This document shows positions 42,727-52,615 of a stretch of 64,000 bases of DNA, piece by piece. Source of the DNA: Nodularia sp. NIES-3585. Its GTDB lineage: Bacteria > Cyanobacteriota > Cyanobacteriia > Cyanobacteriales > Nostocaceae. Every line of letters starts with the position of its first letter. Position 1 is the stretch's first letter. Location: positions 1,992,711-2,056,710 of the forward strand of contig NZ_BDUB01000001.1 in assembly GCF_002218065.1 (NCBI RefSeq). The letters are read 5' to 3'. Both the position numbers and the translations under genes were made by a program. The notes beneath the pieces were generated by a model. It ran no database searches and was not told the DNA's origin. It was given only the letters and a program-made list of their open reading frames with translations.

Positions 42727-44129
42727 GCGATTTTCTACCAACTGGGATTCAGCTGACGTACTTAGTCGCTGCATCGTTATTTATTCTGGGTTTGAAAAAA
42801 CTCGGTTCTCCAGCTACGGCGCGGAATGGTAACTTGATCGCGGCTGTGGGAATGCTGCTGGCGATTGTCGCCACACTCTTAGATCAGCAGGTGTTGAACT
42901 ACCAAATGATTTTGCTGGGCTTGGCTATTGGCTCCGGAATTGGTGCGATCGCAGCTTACAAAGTCCAAATGACAGAAATGCCCCAAATGGTGGGTTTACT
43001 CAATGGTTTAGGTGGCGCAGCTTCCGCACTGATTGCAGTTGCTGAATTTTGGCGGTTAATCGCAGCTTCTGCTCCCATACCTTTAGATGTCAACATTTCC
43101 ATTTTGCTGGATGTGTTAATCGGTGGTGTCACCTTAACAGGTAGTTTTATCGCCTTTGCCAAATTGCAAGGTTTAATTAGTGGTTCACCCATTAAATTAC
43201 CTTTCCAGCAACCATTTAACCTCTTGCTGCTGATTGGTTACATAGTAGGCAGTGCTTATTTAATCATTACACCCGATAGCTTACCAATATTCTTTGGAGT
43301 AGTGGGAGTATCTTTAGTATTGGGTATCATGTTCGTCCTTCCCATTGGTGGGGGCGATATGCCTGTGGTAATTTCGCTGCTAAACTCCCTATCTGGGATA
43401 GCCGCCGCCGCCGCCGGTTTTGTGGTCATGAACAATATGTTGATTATCGCTGGCGCACTGGTGGGGGCTTCGGGTTTAATCCTTACCCAGATTATGTGTA
43501 AAGCCATGAATCGTTCTCTATTCAGCGTCCTATTTGGTGCGTTTGGTGGGGCGGTTGCTGGTGGTGCTACAGGCGCTACAGGCGCTACAGGCGATCAGAC
43601 TGTTCGCAGCATCGATGCTGAAGAAGGCGCGATGATGTTGGGTTATGCCCGTAACGTGGTAATTGTACCCGGTTATGGTATGGCTGTTGCTCAAGCGCAG
43701 CACAGTGTCCGGGAATTGGCAGATCAGTTAGAACGCATGGGTGTTGATGTTAAGTATGCCATTCACCCTGTTGCTGGAAGAATGCCAGGACACATGAATG
43801 TGTTATTGGCTGAGGCTAATGTCGCTTATACGCAGTTGTATGACATGGATGATATCAATCCCCAATTAGAAGCTGCGGATGTAGCTTTGGTAATTGGGGC
43901 CAATGATGTGGTAAATCCGGCGGCGCGTAGTGATGTGAATAGTCCGATTTATGGTATGCCCATTTTGGAAGTAGATCGGGCAAAGCAAACAATTGTTATT
44001 AAACGCGGGATGAGTACGGGTTTTGCCGGTGTAGATAATGAATTATTCTACAAGGAGAAAACTACAATGCTCTTTGGTAGCGCTAAGGATATGGTTTCTA
44101 AGTTGGTTTCGGAAGTGAAGCAGCTTTAA
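42723..44129 (+). CDS. pntB: NAD(P) transhydrogenase subunit beta
   Basis: A 468-residue subunit starting with GTG. The N-terminal two-thirds are membrane helices; the C-terminal dIII domain binds NADP(H), with VIVPGYGMAVAQAQHSVREL, AIHPVAGRMPGHMNVLLAEA, VALVIGANDVVNPAARSDVN and VIKRGMSTGFAGVDNELFYK. All are typical. A stretch of about 10 residues in the linker before GDQTVRSID is encoded by three 9-bp gctacaggc repeats (43566-43592) and may vary among strains. Confidence 0.96.
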   Translation: MSDFLPTGIQLTYLVAASLFILGLKKLGSPATARNGNLIAAVGMLLAIVATLLDQQVLNYQMILLGLAIGSGIGAIAAYKVQMTEMPQMVGLLNGLGGAASALIAVAEFWRLIAASAPIPLDVNISILLDVLIGGVTLTGSFIAFAKLQGLISGSPIKLPFQQPFNLLLLIGYIVGSAYLIITPDSLPIFFGVVGVSLVLGIMFVLPIGGGDMPVVISLLNSLSGIAAAAAGFVVMNNMLIIAGALVGASGLILTQIMCKAMNRSLFSVLFGAFGGAVAGGATGATGATGDQTVRSIDAEEGAMMLGYARNVVIVPGYGMAVAQAQHSVRELADQLERMGVDVKYAIHPVAGRMPGHMNVLLAEANVAYTQLYDMDDINPQLEAADVALVIGANDVVNPAARSDVNSPIYGMPILEVDRAKQTIVIKRGMSTGFAGVDNELFYKEKTTMLFGSAKDMVSKLVSEVKQL

Positions 44130-44149
44130 GGAATAATTTAGATGGTGAG

Positions 44150-44188
44150 CTTGCCTTGGGGGTATGATGTTCCTGGGGCAAGTTTTTT
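44150..44188 (+). terminator. Terminator after pntB
   Basis: cttgcctt pairs with ggggcaag (two G-U pairs), followed by six T residues (44183-44188). It is 20 nt past the pntB stop. Confidence 0.7.
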
Positions 44189-44470
44189 ATGGGAAAATAG
44201 TTGTTCTCCACATAAATCTAATATGTCTAATGGTAGAAGCTAATTAAGAGGTAAGATTTTGAAATTGAATTAAGTTGGGATCAGCAAAGATGCAGCAGAA
44301 TGAATGTTGTTGAATTTGTCACCCGATAAACGGATCATAAAAAAACTGCACAACATAGTGAGCAAGATTTTATGGCTTTGATAAAAATGTAGCTTTTGAT
44401 TTTCACGATTTTTTCGTTCAAAACTACAAAGATTAGGTGATCAGGGTGTATCGTTAGTCAGTATATATAT

Positions 44471-45349
44471 ATGTTATCGACACAAGAACGCAAAATAGAT
44501 TTTCTAGGTAATATTCCTTTTATATCAATTCATATTGGTTGTATATTGATTTTTTGGGTAGGTTTTAGTTGGATCGCTTTGATTACTTGTCTATTACTAT
44601 GGTTTGTGCGGATGTTTGGCATCACAGCTGGATACCACCGCTACTTCTCACACCGTACTTATAAAACAACACGTTCTTTTCAGTTTATTCTTGCTGTTTT
44701 AGGTAATGCTTCCGCGCAGTTAGGTCCATTATGGTGGGCTGCACATCATCGTCATCACCACAACTATGCAGATAGAGAACAAGATTTTCATTCCCCCGTT
44801 GTTTATGGTGGCTGGTGGTCGCATATTGGTTGGGTGATTTGTCCTCAATATTCTCAGACTGATGAACGCCAAATCCGAGATTTTGCAAAATACCCAGAGT
44901 TACAGTATTTAAACCGTTTTCATATGATTGTGCCTATTGTGCTAGCAATCGCTGTAACTGTGATTGGAATATTGTTGCAGATTTACATTCCTCATTTACA
45001 AACAACTGGTTTACAAATGCTGATCTGGGGGTTTTGTTTAAGTACTGTGCTAGTTTATCACTCGACTTTTACAATTAATTCTCTCGCCCACATCTTTGGT
45101 TCTCGTCGTTTTAATACCTCAGATAATAGTCGCAATAATCTGTTTTTAGCTTTAATTACTTTAGGTGAAGGTTGGCATAATAATCATCATTATTATCCTG
45201 CGTCAGAACGTCAAGGTTTCTATTGGTGGGAGATAGATATTACTCATTATATTCTCAAGCTGTTGTCATGGATGGGAATTGTTTGGAATTTAAGAACTCC
45301 TCCCCCAAAAATTTATGAACAGTCTCATCGTCTATCTACAAAGCACTAG
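44471..45349 (+). CDS. Acyl-lipid/acyl-CoA desaturase (delta-9 type)
   Basis: A 292-residue membrane di-iron desaturase. The three His boxes are HRYFSHRT, HHRHHHNYAD and GWHNNHHYYP, in the positions usual for the DesC/acyl-CoA desaturase family. Membrane helices flank them. Activity would introduce a double bond at C9 of fatty acids in membrane lipids; substrate form cannot be decided. Regulation by cold is common for the family but not readable here. A gap of about 340 bp without genes precedes it. Confidence 0.92.
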   Translation: MLSTQERKIDFLGNIPFISIHIGCILIFWVGFSWIALITCLLLWFVRMFGITAGYHRYFSHRTYKTTRSFQFILAVLGNASAQLGPLWWAAHHRHHHNYADREQDFHSPVVYGGWWSHIGWVICPQYSQTDERQIRDFAKYPELQYLNRFHMIVPIVLAIAVTVIGILLQIYIPHLQTTGLQMLIWGFCLSTVLVYHSTFTINSLAHIFGSRRFNTSDNSRNNLFLALITLGEGWHNNHHYYPASERQGFYWWEIDITHYILKLLSWMGIVWNLRTPPPKIYEQSHRLSTKH

Positions 45350-45379
45350 TACCTCTACGCTGTAAACACCGAAAGGCTT

Positions 45380-45419
45380 AGATACCCGACTTTTACAAGA
45401 AGTCGGGTATCTGTTTTTT
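45380..45419 (+). terminator. Strong intrinsic terminator after the desaturase
   Basis: agatacccgactt and aagtcgggtatct form a perfect 13-bp stem with a 7-nt loop, followed by gtttttt. Confidence 0.93.
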
Positions 45420-45488
45420 GATAACTTATGAATCTGTTATTTTTGGTTTTAAATTGGGTAATTTATATATATAGACACACTATATATA

Positions 45489-47261
45489 GTGAGCAGTAAA
45501 TTAATGGATATTTCTGACTCTGAAATCACTTTAGAATCTTTAGCAGCGCGGATTTCTAATTTAGAAGTTGAACAAGATATCCGCAGAAAAAACATTGCTT
45601 GGTTAAAACAGTATTTTGATAACTTGAAACAAGAATTTCACGAAAGACCTGAAATACAGCAATTTGGATTGATACAACAAGAAGTTGCACTTTTAAATGC
45701 ACAATTTACTGAGTTCAAAAAATCTTTTGATGATTCACTAAATTTGCTTCTAGGTGCGGATAATGGTGACGCGTCAACTGAGAAGGATGGTTTAGATGAT
45801 GCGGAAATTGTCAAGCAGTTTTTTGAAAGAGTTGAACAGCAAAAAAGTCAAACGAGTTTGGTAGTAGCAGTTACTAATACTGAAAATAGTCAAATTACTG
45901 TAAATGAACCAGAATCAGAAGTCGATGTTACTGAAAGTCAGGAAGAAAATAACACTAAGTTCACGAATTTAGAATTTCAGCTAGAGAGAATAATCTGGTT
46001 AGTTAATAGAACTTACGCGTCAGAATTAGAACCTCAGGATATACCTATTGATGCGGCGGAATTTTTGCGGCGTTATGAAGCTGGAGAACGAGATTTTAGC
46101 AATTGTCATTTAGCCGGAATAAATTTGAGTGGCAAAGATTTAAGTCATATTAATTTAACTCAAGCTAATCTAAAAGGTGCAAATCTTAGTGGTACTAACA
46201 TATTTTCTGGAAATTTAAATGCTGCCAATCTTCAAAATGCAGATATAAGTAAAGCTAGCTTAAATGGCACAACATTGAGTCAAGCAAATTTTGATCATGC
46301 TAATCTCCATCATATAAAACTCAGCCACATAACGCTAGAAAACGTCACACTCAGAAAAGCCAATCTTTTTGGAGCAGAGCTTAATAATGTTAACTTAAAT
46401 GGAGCTAACTTGAGTGGAGCTAATTTAAGTAGTTTAAATTTGAGAAAACTTAATTTAAGCGGAGCTAACTTGAGTAATGCTAATCTCCAAAATGCTAACC
46501 TTTTGCAAACCAACTTGGAAGGAGCAAACCTTCAGGGAGCGAATCTTGAAACAGCAATTTACAATGACAATACTATTTTTCCTAAGGATTTTATTCCCAC
46601 TGAATCGGGGGCTTATTTAATCGCTCCAGGTGCGTCTTTGGCAAATGCTAACTTAGCAGGTGCTGATTTACGCGGGGTTAACTTAATAGGGGCTAACCTA
46701 AAATATTCTAACCTTGATTCAGTCATATTACATGGTACAGATTTAAGTCAGGCTAATTTGAGTAGTGCAAATTTAACTAAAGCAAATTTGAGCAGTGCAA
46801 AACTTATTCAGGCTAATATGAGTGGAGCAAAATTGAATGAAGCGGATCTGGGTAGTGCTAATCTAACTGCTGCTATACTCACCCATGCACAACTGATGCT
46901 GTCAAATTTAAGTGGAGCTAACCTAACTGCGGCTGTATTAAGTGGAGCTAATTTGACAAACGCAAGATTATTTTCCGTAAACTGTAGCGGTGCTGATTTA
47001 AGTGGAGTAAATTTGGTGGGTGCGAGTCTTAATGGTAACTTTAGTAGTGCAAATTTTCGACAAGTAAACCTCTGTGGAGCATCCTTACAAGGTCTAAAAT
47101 TAGAGGCAGCTAACTTCACTTCATCTGATTTACGTGGTGCAGATTTGCGTAATGCGAAGCTAGAAAAAGCCAACTTAAAAAACGCAAATATCAGTGGAGC
47201 TAACTTTGAAGGAGCATCCCTCACCGGTGCTATTATGCCAGACGGTACAACTCATGATTAG
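45489..47261 (+). CDS. Pentapeptide-repeat protein with N-terminal coiled coil
   Basis: A 590-residue protein. Residues 1-180 are helical and charged, with coiled-coil features (ARISNLEVEQDIRRKNIAWL). From about 200 to the end are tandem A(D/N)LXX pentapeptides forming a right-handed quadrilateral helix, e.g. LKGANLSGTNIFSGNLNAAN. The array is broken at about residues 357-382 by a non-repeat segment (NDNTIFPKDFIPTESGAYL), so there are two helical blocks. Such proteins are abundant in cyanobacteria; functions are mostly unknown, though relatives act in heterocyst glycolipid export. The start may be GTG 45489 or ATG 45504; neither has a clear ribosome-binding site. Confidence 0.9.
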   Translation: MSSKLMDISDSEITLESLAARISNLEVEQDIRRKNIAWLKQYFDNLKQEFHERPEIQQFGLIQQEVALLNAQFTEFKKSFDDSLNLLLGADNGDASTEKDGLDDAEIVKQFFERVEQQKSQTSLVVAVTNTENSQITVNEPESEVDVTESQEENNTKFTNLEFQLERIIWLVNRTYASELEPQDIPIDAAEFLRRYEAGERDFSNCHLAGINLSGKDLSHINLTQANLKGANLSGTNIFSGNLNAANLQNADISKASLNGTTLSQANFDHANLHHIKLSHITLENVTLRKANLFGAELNNVNLNGANLSGANLSSLNLRKLNLSGANLSNANLQNANLLQTNLEGANLQGANLETAIYNDNTIFPKDFIPTESGAYLIAPGASLANANLAGADLRGVNLIGANLKYSNLDSVILHGTDLSQANLSSANLTKANLSSAKLIQANMSGAKLNEADLGSANLTAAILTHAQLMLSNLSGANLTAAVLSGANLTNARLFSVNCSGADLSGVNLVGASLNGNFSSANFRQVNLCGASLQGLKLEAANFTSSDLRGADLRNAKLEKANLKNANISGANFEGASLTGAIMPDGTTHD

Positions 47262-47318
47262 ATTTTAACCAATTGAAGTCAATGTTGGGTTTCCTTAGGT
47301 CAACCCAACCTACATTTT

Positions 47319-50300
47319 TTACCTAAATGACTGTTTGATGGGAATTTCTAACTGTATCTCACAACCTTTACCAGATTCAGAAACACACTCGATTTTACCA
47401 CCGTGTTTTTCTACAATAATTTGATAGCTAATAGATAGCCCTAAGCCAGTACCTTGCCCCGGTTCCTTGGTGGTAAAGAAAGGTTCAAAAATGCGCGATC
47501 GCATATTCTCAGGAACGCCACAACCATTATCACAAATGCGAACTAAAATTTTATTCTGCTCTATAACTTCTGTACAAATACAAATTTGAGGACTTGCCGT
47601 TATTGTTCCATCTGCTACTGACTCTTTCAAAGCATCGATAGCATTATTAATTATATTCATAAATACCTGATTCATCTGGGCTGCATAACACGGCACGAGA
47701 GGCAAATTACCATATTTTCTAACTACCTCAATAGCAAAAGAATTACCCGGTGGTTGCAGGCGATGTTTTAAAACTAAGAGAGTACTATCAATGCCTTCAT
47801 GAATGTCAACAGGCTTCACTCCTGATTCGTCAAGCCGAGAAAAATTTCGCAAAGACAAAACTAATTGAGAGATTCGCTCTGCTCCCATGGTCATGGAAGT
47901 AATAATTTTTGGCAAGTCATCAGCAATAAAATCTAAATCTATTTCTGTTGTTTGTTGTTCAATTTCGCCTATTGCTTGGGGATATTGCTGCTCGTAAAGA
48001 CTCAGTAATTTAAATAAATTTTTGGTGTGTTCATTAACGTAAGTGATGTTACCAGAAATGAAGGTAATTGGGTTGTTAATTTCATGTGCTATCCCAGCAA
48101 CTAACTGCCCTAAGCCTGCCATTTTTTCACTTTGGATTAACTGGCTTTGAGCTTGTTTCAATTCTTTAAGAGTTTCTGCAAGTGCTTCTTTTTGCCTTTG
48201 AGTCTGTTCCAGTAATTCTGCTTGCTGAATTCCTACGCCTAATTGACTACCAATTTGTACTAGCAAATCTATCTCATTCTCTTGCCAGTTACGAGGTTTG
48301 ATGTTCTGATACGCGGCTAACAATCCCCAAAGTTTATCGCCTTGAAAGATTGGCACTATCATGAATGCTCTGGCTAAAATTGGCGTAGTTAGAGGAATAC
48401 TGGTAATCGTATCATTGATATGATAAATATCTGGAACTACCATAATTTTACCATTAGCAAAGTCTGACCCTTGGGTTGATTGCAAATAGTCATCTGCAAT
48501 CATCGGCAGAAGTTCTTGCACTGGTGTCAAACTTGGGGTTAATGATTCAGCGACAAATTCGCCACTCCAATCGGGATTGAAACGATAGATTGTAACTCGA
48601 TCAACTTCTAATAGCCTTTGGACTTCTTGAGTTGTAGCTTTAAAGATAGCGTCAATATCCAACGACTGACGAATTTTTTCTACAGTTGCAGCTAGGGTTT
48701 TTTCTCTTTGTGCTGCTTTGCGTTCTCGTTTGGCAGCTTTAGCTAATTTTTCAGCTTGGATTTGCACTTGCCGTAAAGACTCGGCTTGCTGCAATGCTAC
48801 TCCCAGTTGTACACCAACTTGTGCCAGCAAATTTATTTCTTCATCTTGCCAATAACGAGGCTGGGAGTTTTGATAAGCTACTAATAATCCCCATAGTTTA
48901 TCGCCTTGAGAAATTGGCACAAAGATTTCATTTCGTGCGTAATTGTTCGGTTGCTGATCTGGGGAAAAAATGCGTTTTGTGACTAATTGGGTCTTCACCA
49001 TTGGTGTCCAGCCATCAACTATAGAATCAGCCACAAATTCGCCACTCCTGTCAGGGTAAAAGCGATAAATTGCCACTCGTTCTACTTCTAATAACCGCAG
49101 AACTTCTTGAGTAGTGGTTTTAAATATAGTGTCAATATCCAGAGATTGGCGAATTTTTTCTACTGTGTTCGCTAGCGCTTTTTGCCTTTCCGCAGATTTA
49201 CTGATTTCGGCTGCTTGGGTTTGCATTTGGCGCAAAAATTCTGCTTGCTGCAAAGCTACACCTAATTGAGTGCCTACTTGAGTGAGCAAATAGACTTCAT
49301 CTTCTTGCCAATCACGCGGCTGGGAGTTTTGGTATACGGCTAGCAAGCCCCAGAGTTTTTGACCGTGGTAAATAGCCATGATCACGTAAGCTTTTGCTTG
49401 ATAACCTTCTAAAACTCGAAGGTAGCAATCACTAAACCCTGCATTGTAAATATCATTACAAATCCGATAAACTTCACCTCTAGTAAAGCGACCACCTGCT
49501 GTATCTTGTAAATAAGTATCTATTGCGGGAATATTAGTTAAATTTTTGACGCTACATTCACTAACATTTTCATTTAATTGTGGTTTTTTTAATTGCTCAT
49601 CCATGAGGGAACACCAACCCTCGCCGACAGATTCAAAGGCAAATTCACCACTCCAATCTGGATTGAAGCGATAGATAGATACACGGTCAGCATTCAACAA
49701 CTGCCGTAGTTCGGCTGTACTTGTGTGGAAAATAATTTCTAGGTCAAGAGTTTGACGAATTTTTTCTATGGTTATGGCTATGGTTTTCTGCCATTCTGCG
49801 GCTTTTTCTCTGGCTTTTGCTGCTGCTAGTTGTGCCGATTGGATTTTTACTTGTTCTAAGTAATCTGCTTGCTGCAAAGCTACGCCTAAATGTTCAGCGA
49901 TCAGTTGCACAAATTCAATTTCTGATGTGTTCCATTGCCGAGGTCCACTACACTGATGAATACACAATAATCCCCATAAGTCTTTACCCTTCATCAAAGG
50001 ACAAGCTATGTTAGCACGGACTTGGAATGCTTCTAGCATCTGAATATGGCAATCGCTGATCCCAGTTTCATAAATATCAGCGATGAAATTAGTTCGACCT
50101 TCCTGATATAGTCCAGCAAAGTCCGCAGCAAAGCAGTGGTCGCGCAGTTTAACCGTTAATGCTGAATTCCATTCTGCTGCCACATCCTCATAGATAAATT
50201 CCCCTTCCCATGCCAATTCAGGATAAAAACGAAATACCCCTACCCGGTCAGTATTTAAGAGGTGGCGTACTTCCGTGACGGTGGTTTTAAAAATGGTGTC

Positions 50301-50378
50301 TATATCCAGAGACTCACGAATGCGGGAAATTACTCCAGATAGGGCTTTCTGCTGGTCGCTGTGAGATAGAGGGAGCAT
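47319..50378 (-). CDS. Hybrid-less histidine kinase with four GAF domains
   Basis: A 1019-residue soluble sensor kinase. Four GAF domains follow one another (about residues 15-175, 205-390, 410-550, 575-745), each with a related frame: 'IRxSLDIDxIFKTT...EVxxLL..DRV..(Y/F)RF' and '(K/Q)LWGLLxxxQ...PR.W...E'. A HisKA domain with [16 protein letters not shown] and an ATPase domain with [20 protein letters not shown] and [11 protein letters not shown] follow. No membrane helix or receiver is present. GAF3 is shorter than the others. No conserved chromophore Cys in the bilin position is obvious, so the ligand is unknown. The partner response regulator is not adjacent. Confidence 0.92.
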   Translation of the reverse strand: MLPLSHSDQQKALSGVISRIRESLDIDTIFKTTVTEVRHLLNTDRVGVFRFYPELAWEGEFIYEDVAAEWNSALTVKLRDHCFAADFAGLYQEGRTNFIADIYETGISDCHIQMLEAFQVRANIACPLMKGKDLWGLLCIHQCSGPRQWNTSEIEFVQLIAEHLGVALQQADYLEQVKIQSAQLAAAKAREKAAEWQKTIAITIEKIRQTLDLEIIFHTSTAELRQLLNADRVSIYRFNPDWSGEFAFESVGEGWCSLMDEQLKKPQLNENVSECSVKNLTNIPAIDTYLQDTAGGRFTRGEVYRICNDIYNAGFSDCYLRVLEGYQAKAYVIMAIYHGQKLWGLLAVYQNSQPRDWQEDEVYLLTQVGTQLGVALQQAEFLRQMQTQAAEISKSAERQKALANTVEKIRQSLDIDTIFKTTTQEVLRLLEVERVAIYRFYPDRSGEFVADSIVDGWTPMVKTQLVTKRIFSPDQQPNNYARNEIFVPISQGDKLWGLLVAYQNSQPRYWQDEEINLLAQVGVQLGVALQQAESLRQVQIQAEKLAKAAKRERKAAQREKTLAATVEKIRQSLDIDAIFKATTQEVQRLLEVDRVTIYRFNPDWSGEFVAESLTPSLTPVQELLPMIADDYLQSTQGSDFANGKIMVVPDIYHINDTITSIPLTTPILARAFMIVPIFQGDKLWGLLAAYQNIKPRNWQENEIDLLVQIGSQLGVGIQQAELLEQTQRQKEALAETLKELKQAQSQLIQSEKMAGLGQLVAGIAHEINNPITFISGNITYVNEHTKNLFKLLSLYEQQYPQAIGEIEQQTTEIDLDFIADDLPKIITSMTMGAERISQLVLSLRNFSRLDESGVKPVDIHEGIDSTLLVLKHRLQPPGNSFAIEVVRKYGNLPLVPCYAAQMNQVFMNIINNAIDALKESVADGTITASPQICICTEVIEQNKILVRICDNGCGVPENMRSRIFEPFFTTKEPGQGTGLGLSISYQIIVEKHGGKIECVSESGKGCEIQLEIPIKQSFR

Positions 50379-50601
50379 GATATCAGGTTTGGTTGTTGTC
50401 CAGAATTCGGTCTTCTTGGTTGTATCTGAGCAGGGTTTTACAGATCCAGTCTGATTTTAAATATTCAATGAAAGCTTTTCATCGGATTTTAAAATTATCC
50501 TAGTAACTAATAATTTAACATAAATTAATATTTTTTTATACGACATAGTAGGGACACGGTACAGTCATGTCCCTACAAAAAAATTTTCACTTGTGAGTGA
50601 A

Positions 50602-50763
50602 TTATCGCCGTTTGGGAGAACTGCGTCGGATGTCGCGTTTTTCGTCTTCTCGGCGACGGCGATCGCGCCAGTCTGCAAGCGTCAAGTAACCAACGCCACC
50701 AGTAACTGCTACCAGCAGTAATAAGGCTACTAATGCCAAAATATTCAGGAATGGATTTTCCAC
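50602..50763 (-). CDS. Small membrane protein downstream of petN
   Basis: A 53-residue protein with GTG start: one membrane helix (ILALVALLLLVAVTGGVGYL) and a strongly basic, charged C-terminal tail (DWRDRRRREDEKRDIRRSS). It begins 7 nt after the petN stop on the same strand, so the two are probably co-transcribed. I do not recognise a named family. A cytochrome b6f- or thylakoid-associated role is suggested only by location. Confidence 0.6.
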   Translation of the reverse strand: MENPFLNILALVALLLLVAVTGGVGYLTLADWRDRRRREDEKRDIRRSSPKRR

Positions 50764-50770
50764 GATTCCC

Positions 50771-50860
50771 CTATAATCCGTTACGTCCCCAAACTACCAT
50801 TGCAATTGACCAAGTAAACACAGCCAAGAGTGATACCCAACCCAGTGTCAAAGTTGCCAT
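50771..50860 (-). CDS. petN: Cytochrome b6-f complex subunit 8
   Basis: A 29-residue single-helix protein: [20 protein letters not shown], then MVVWGRNGL. It matches PetN, which is needed for assembly and stability of the cytochrome b6f complex in the thylakoid membrane. Because of its size it is easily missed. It is followed closely by another small membrane protein gene. Confidence 0.96.
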   Translation of the reverse strand: MATLTLGWVSLLAVFTWSIAMVVWGRNGL

Positions 50861-51035
50861 AGTCTTACTTTCTAAATAATTACAAAACGTCTCTAATACC
50901 TATGATAATGGGAAAGGGCTGTTGATTCTGCAATGGTTTTGCTGAGTTATGATCCCGTTTCTCCGATCAGAACCCCAGACTCAACCCGCAAGGATAATAG
51001 ACCTCAGTAATTAGGAAACGCTATATAGATCGAAC

Positions 51036-51494
51036 GTGAACGAAACTTCCGATATGCAACTGATGGCCGAACGCCTAGAATCTCTCAAAGCTGGAATCAT
51101 TGGGGGTTTGTCTGTGTGTATGGCTTTCTTAATTACCAGTCTGGTGAATACTCTGGTGTTAGCAAAGTATTTTTCCACTCTGGCAAGTCTGCAAGTAGAG
51201 ATTAATTGGCATTGGTGGCTGAGTGGGGGAATTGCGGCTTTCTCTGGGTTGTTATTTGGTGTCACCTATCGGTATATCATCCGCACAGATCAAAATCCTC
51301 AACTCAAATCGGGTGGTGTACTGGCTTTCGGTTTAGTAAGAGGTTTAACCCAGATAGATTGTGCCAAGATGATTTTACCGGCTTTGGTGTTGGCTGGGGA
51401 AAGTGTTTTGTGGTTTGCAGTGGGAGCGATCGCTCTCGATACCGCTATCCAAATCGGCTGGATAAAACCTTTTGGATCGAGAAACTCAAGTTGA
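51036..51494 (+). CDS. Conserved membrane protein, unknown function
   Basis: A 152-residue protein starting with GTG. Three to four membrane helices: AGIIGGLSVCMAFLITSLVN, WWLSGGIAAFSGLLFGVTYR, a glycine-rich segment LKSGGVLAFGLVRGLTQIDC, and MILPALVLAGESVLWFAVGAIALD. It resembles cyanobacterial membrane proteins without a named function. It is divergent from petN. Confidence 0.7.
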   Translation: MNETSDMQLMAERLESLKAGIIGGLSVCMAFLITSLVNTLVLAKYFSTLASLQVEINWHWWLSGGIAAFSGLLFGVTYRYIIRTDQNPQLKSGGVLAFGLVRGLTQIDCAKMILPALVLAGESVLWFAVGAIALDTAIQIGWIKPFGSRNSS

Positions 51495-51568
51495 GCCAAA
51501 GGAGTGATTACGCTTGTTAATCAGAAAAGATACACTGAAATAGTCACAATTTCAAAAGCAAAAATCTC

Positions 51569-52538
51569 ATGCCAGCACCCAGTACTCTGAAAACCCCTTC
51601 TTTGCTTCAGCAGTTACAGTGGGTGGCTGATCCTGTAAGCTACATGGAAAAAGCAGCCCAAGAATATCCTGATATTTTCATGGCTAATGTGGTCGGTTTT
51701 GGTAACGACTTGGTATTTGTGAACCATCCCCATGCGGTGCAAGAAATTTTAACCAATGATCGTAAGACGTTTTTCGCTGGTGGTAAAGAGAATAGAATTT
51801 TGCGCCCCTTAGTGGGAAATTATTCAACTTTTATGCTAGATGGCGATCGCCATAGAAAACGGCGACAGTTAGTCATGCCCTCTTTTCATGGCGATCGGAT
51901 GCGAAGTTATGGTGAGTTAATTACTCAGATTACAGAAACGGTCTGGAGCCACCTCAATTGCTTGGGCATTATATTTGATTCAAAAACACCCGGAAGTCCG
52001 AGAAAAACTGCTGCAAGAACTGGACACCCTTGGGGATTCACCAGACCCCATGAGCATTTTTCGGTTGCCTTATCTGACGGCTGTTTGTAATGAAACCTTG
52101 CGGATTTATCCCGTGGTAATGTTGACGTTTCCGAGAATAGTACAAGAACCTGTGGAACTCTTAGGATATTCTTTAGAACCGGGTACAGCAGTAGCTGGCT
52201 GTATTTACTTGGTTCACCAGCGCGAAGATTTATACCCAGAACCTAAGCAGTTTAAACCAGAGCGTTTTCTCGAACGTCAATTTTCTCCTTATGAATTTAT
52301 CCCTTTTGGTGGCGGTGTGCGTCGCTGTATGGGCGAGGCTTTGGCAGTGTTTGAAATGAAGCTTGTATTGGCAAAAATCCTCTCAAGCTATGAACTCGCA
52401 TTGGCTGATGACAAACCAGAAGTCCCCCGCCGTCGAGGTGTGACGCTTGCGCCTGGCCGTGGTGTGAATATGGTAATCACAGGTAAGCGACCTGCTTATG
52501 CAGCAGCGCTTCGCTATCGCGCCGAGAATCTCCTCTGA
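51569..52538 (+). pseudogene. Cytochrome P450 (CYP110-like) with internal deletion
   Basis: The first frame (51569 to about 51946) gives a normal P450 N-terminus: MPAPSTLKTPSLLQQLQWVA, FAGGKENRILRPLVGNYSTF, DGDRHRKRRQLVMPSFHGDR and the C-helix. At about 51945-51951 the frame jumps into [20 protein letters not shown], the end of the I helix. It then continues with the ExxR motif (NETLRIYP) and heme-binding [16 protein letters not shown]. Some 150 residues, including the AGxxT part of the I helix, are missing and the frame is shifted, so no functional enzyme can be made. The N- and C-terminal parts look undamaged, so the loss is recent. Confidence 0.88.
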
Positions 52539-52615
52539 GTATGGCCGCGAATTAGACTGCCAAAAGTAGCAAATTACCAATTTGTGATATAATTTGCAGT
52601 AAAATCTAATTTAAT

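Noticed and set aside
51206-51520. 104-codon plus frame in the 152-residue membrane protein region
   Set aside because: Out-of-frame shadow of a better-supported gene.
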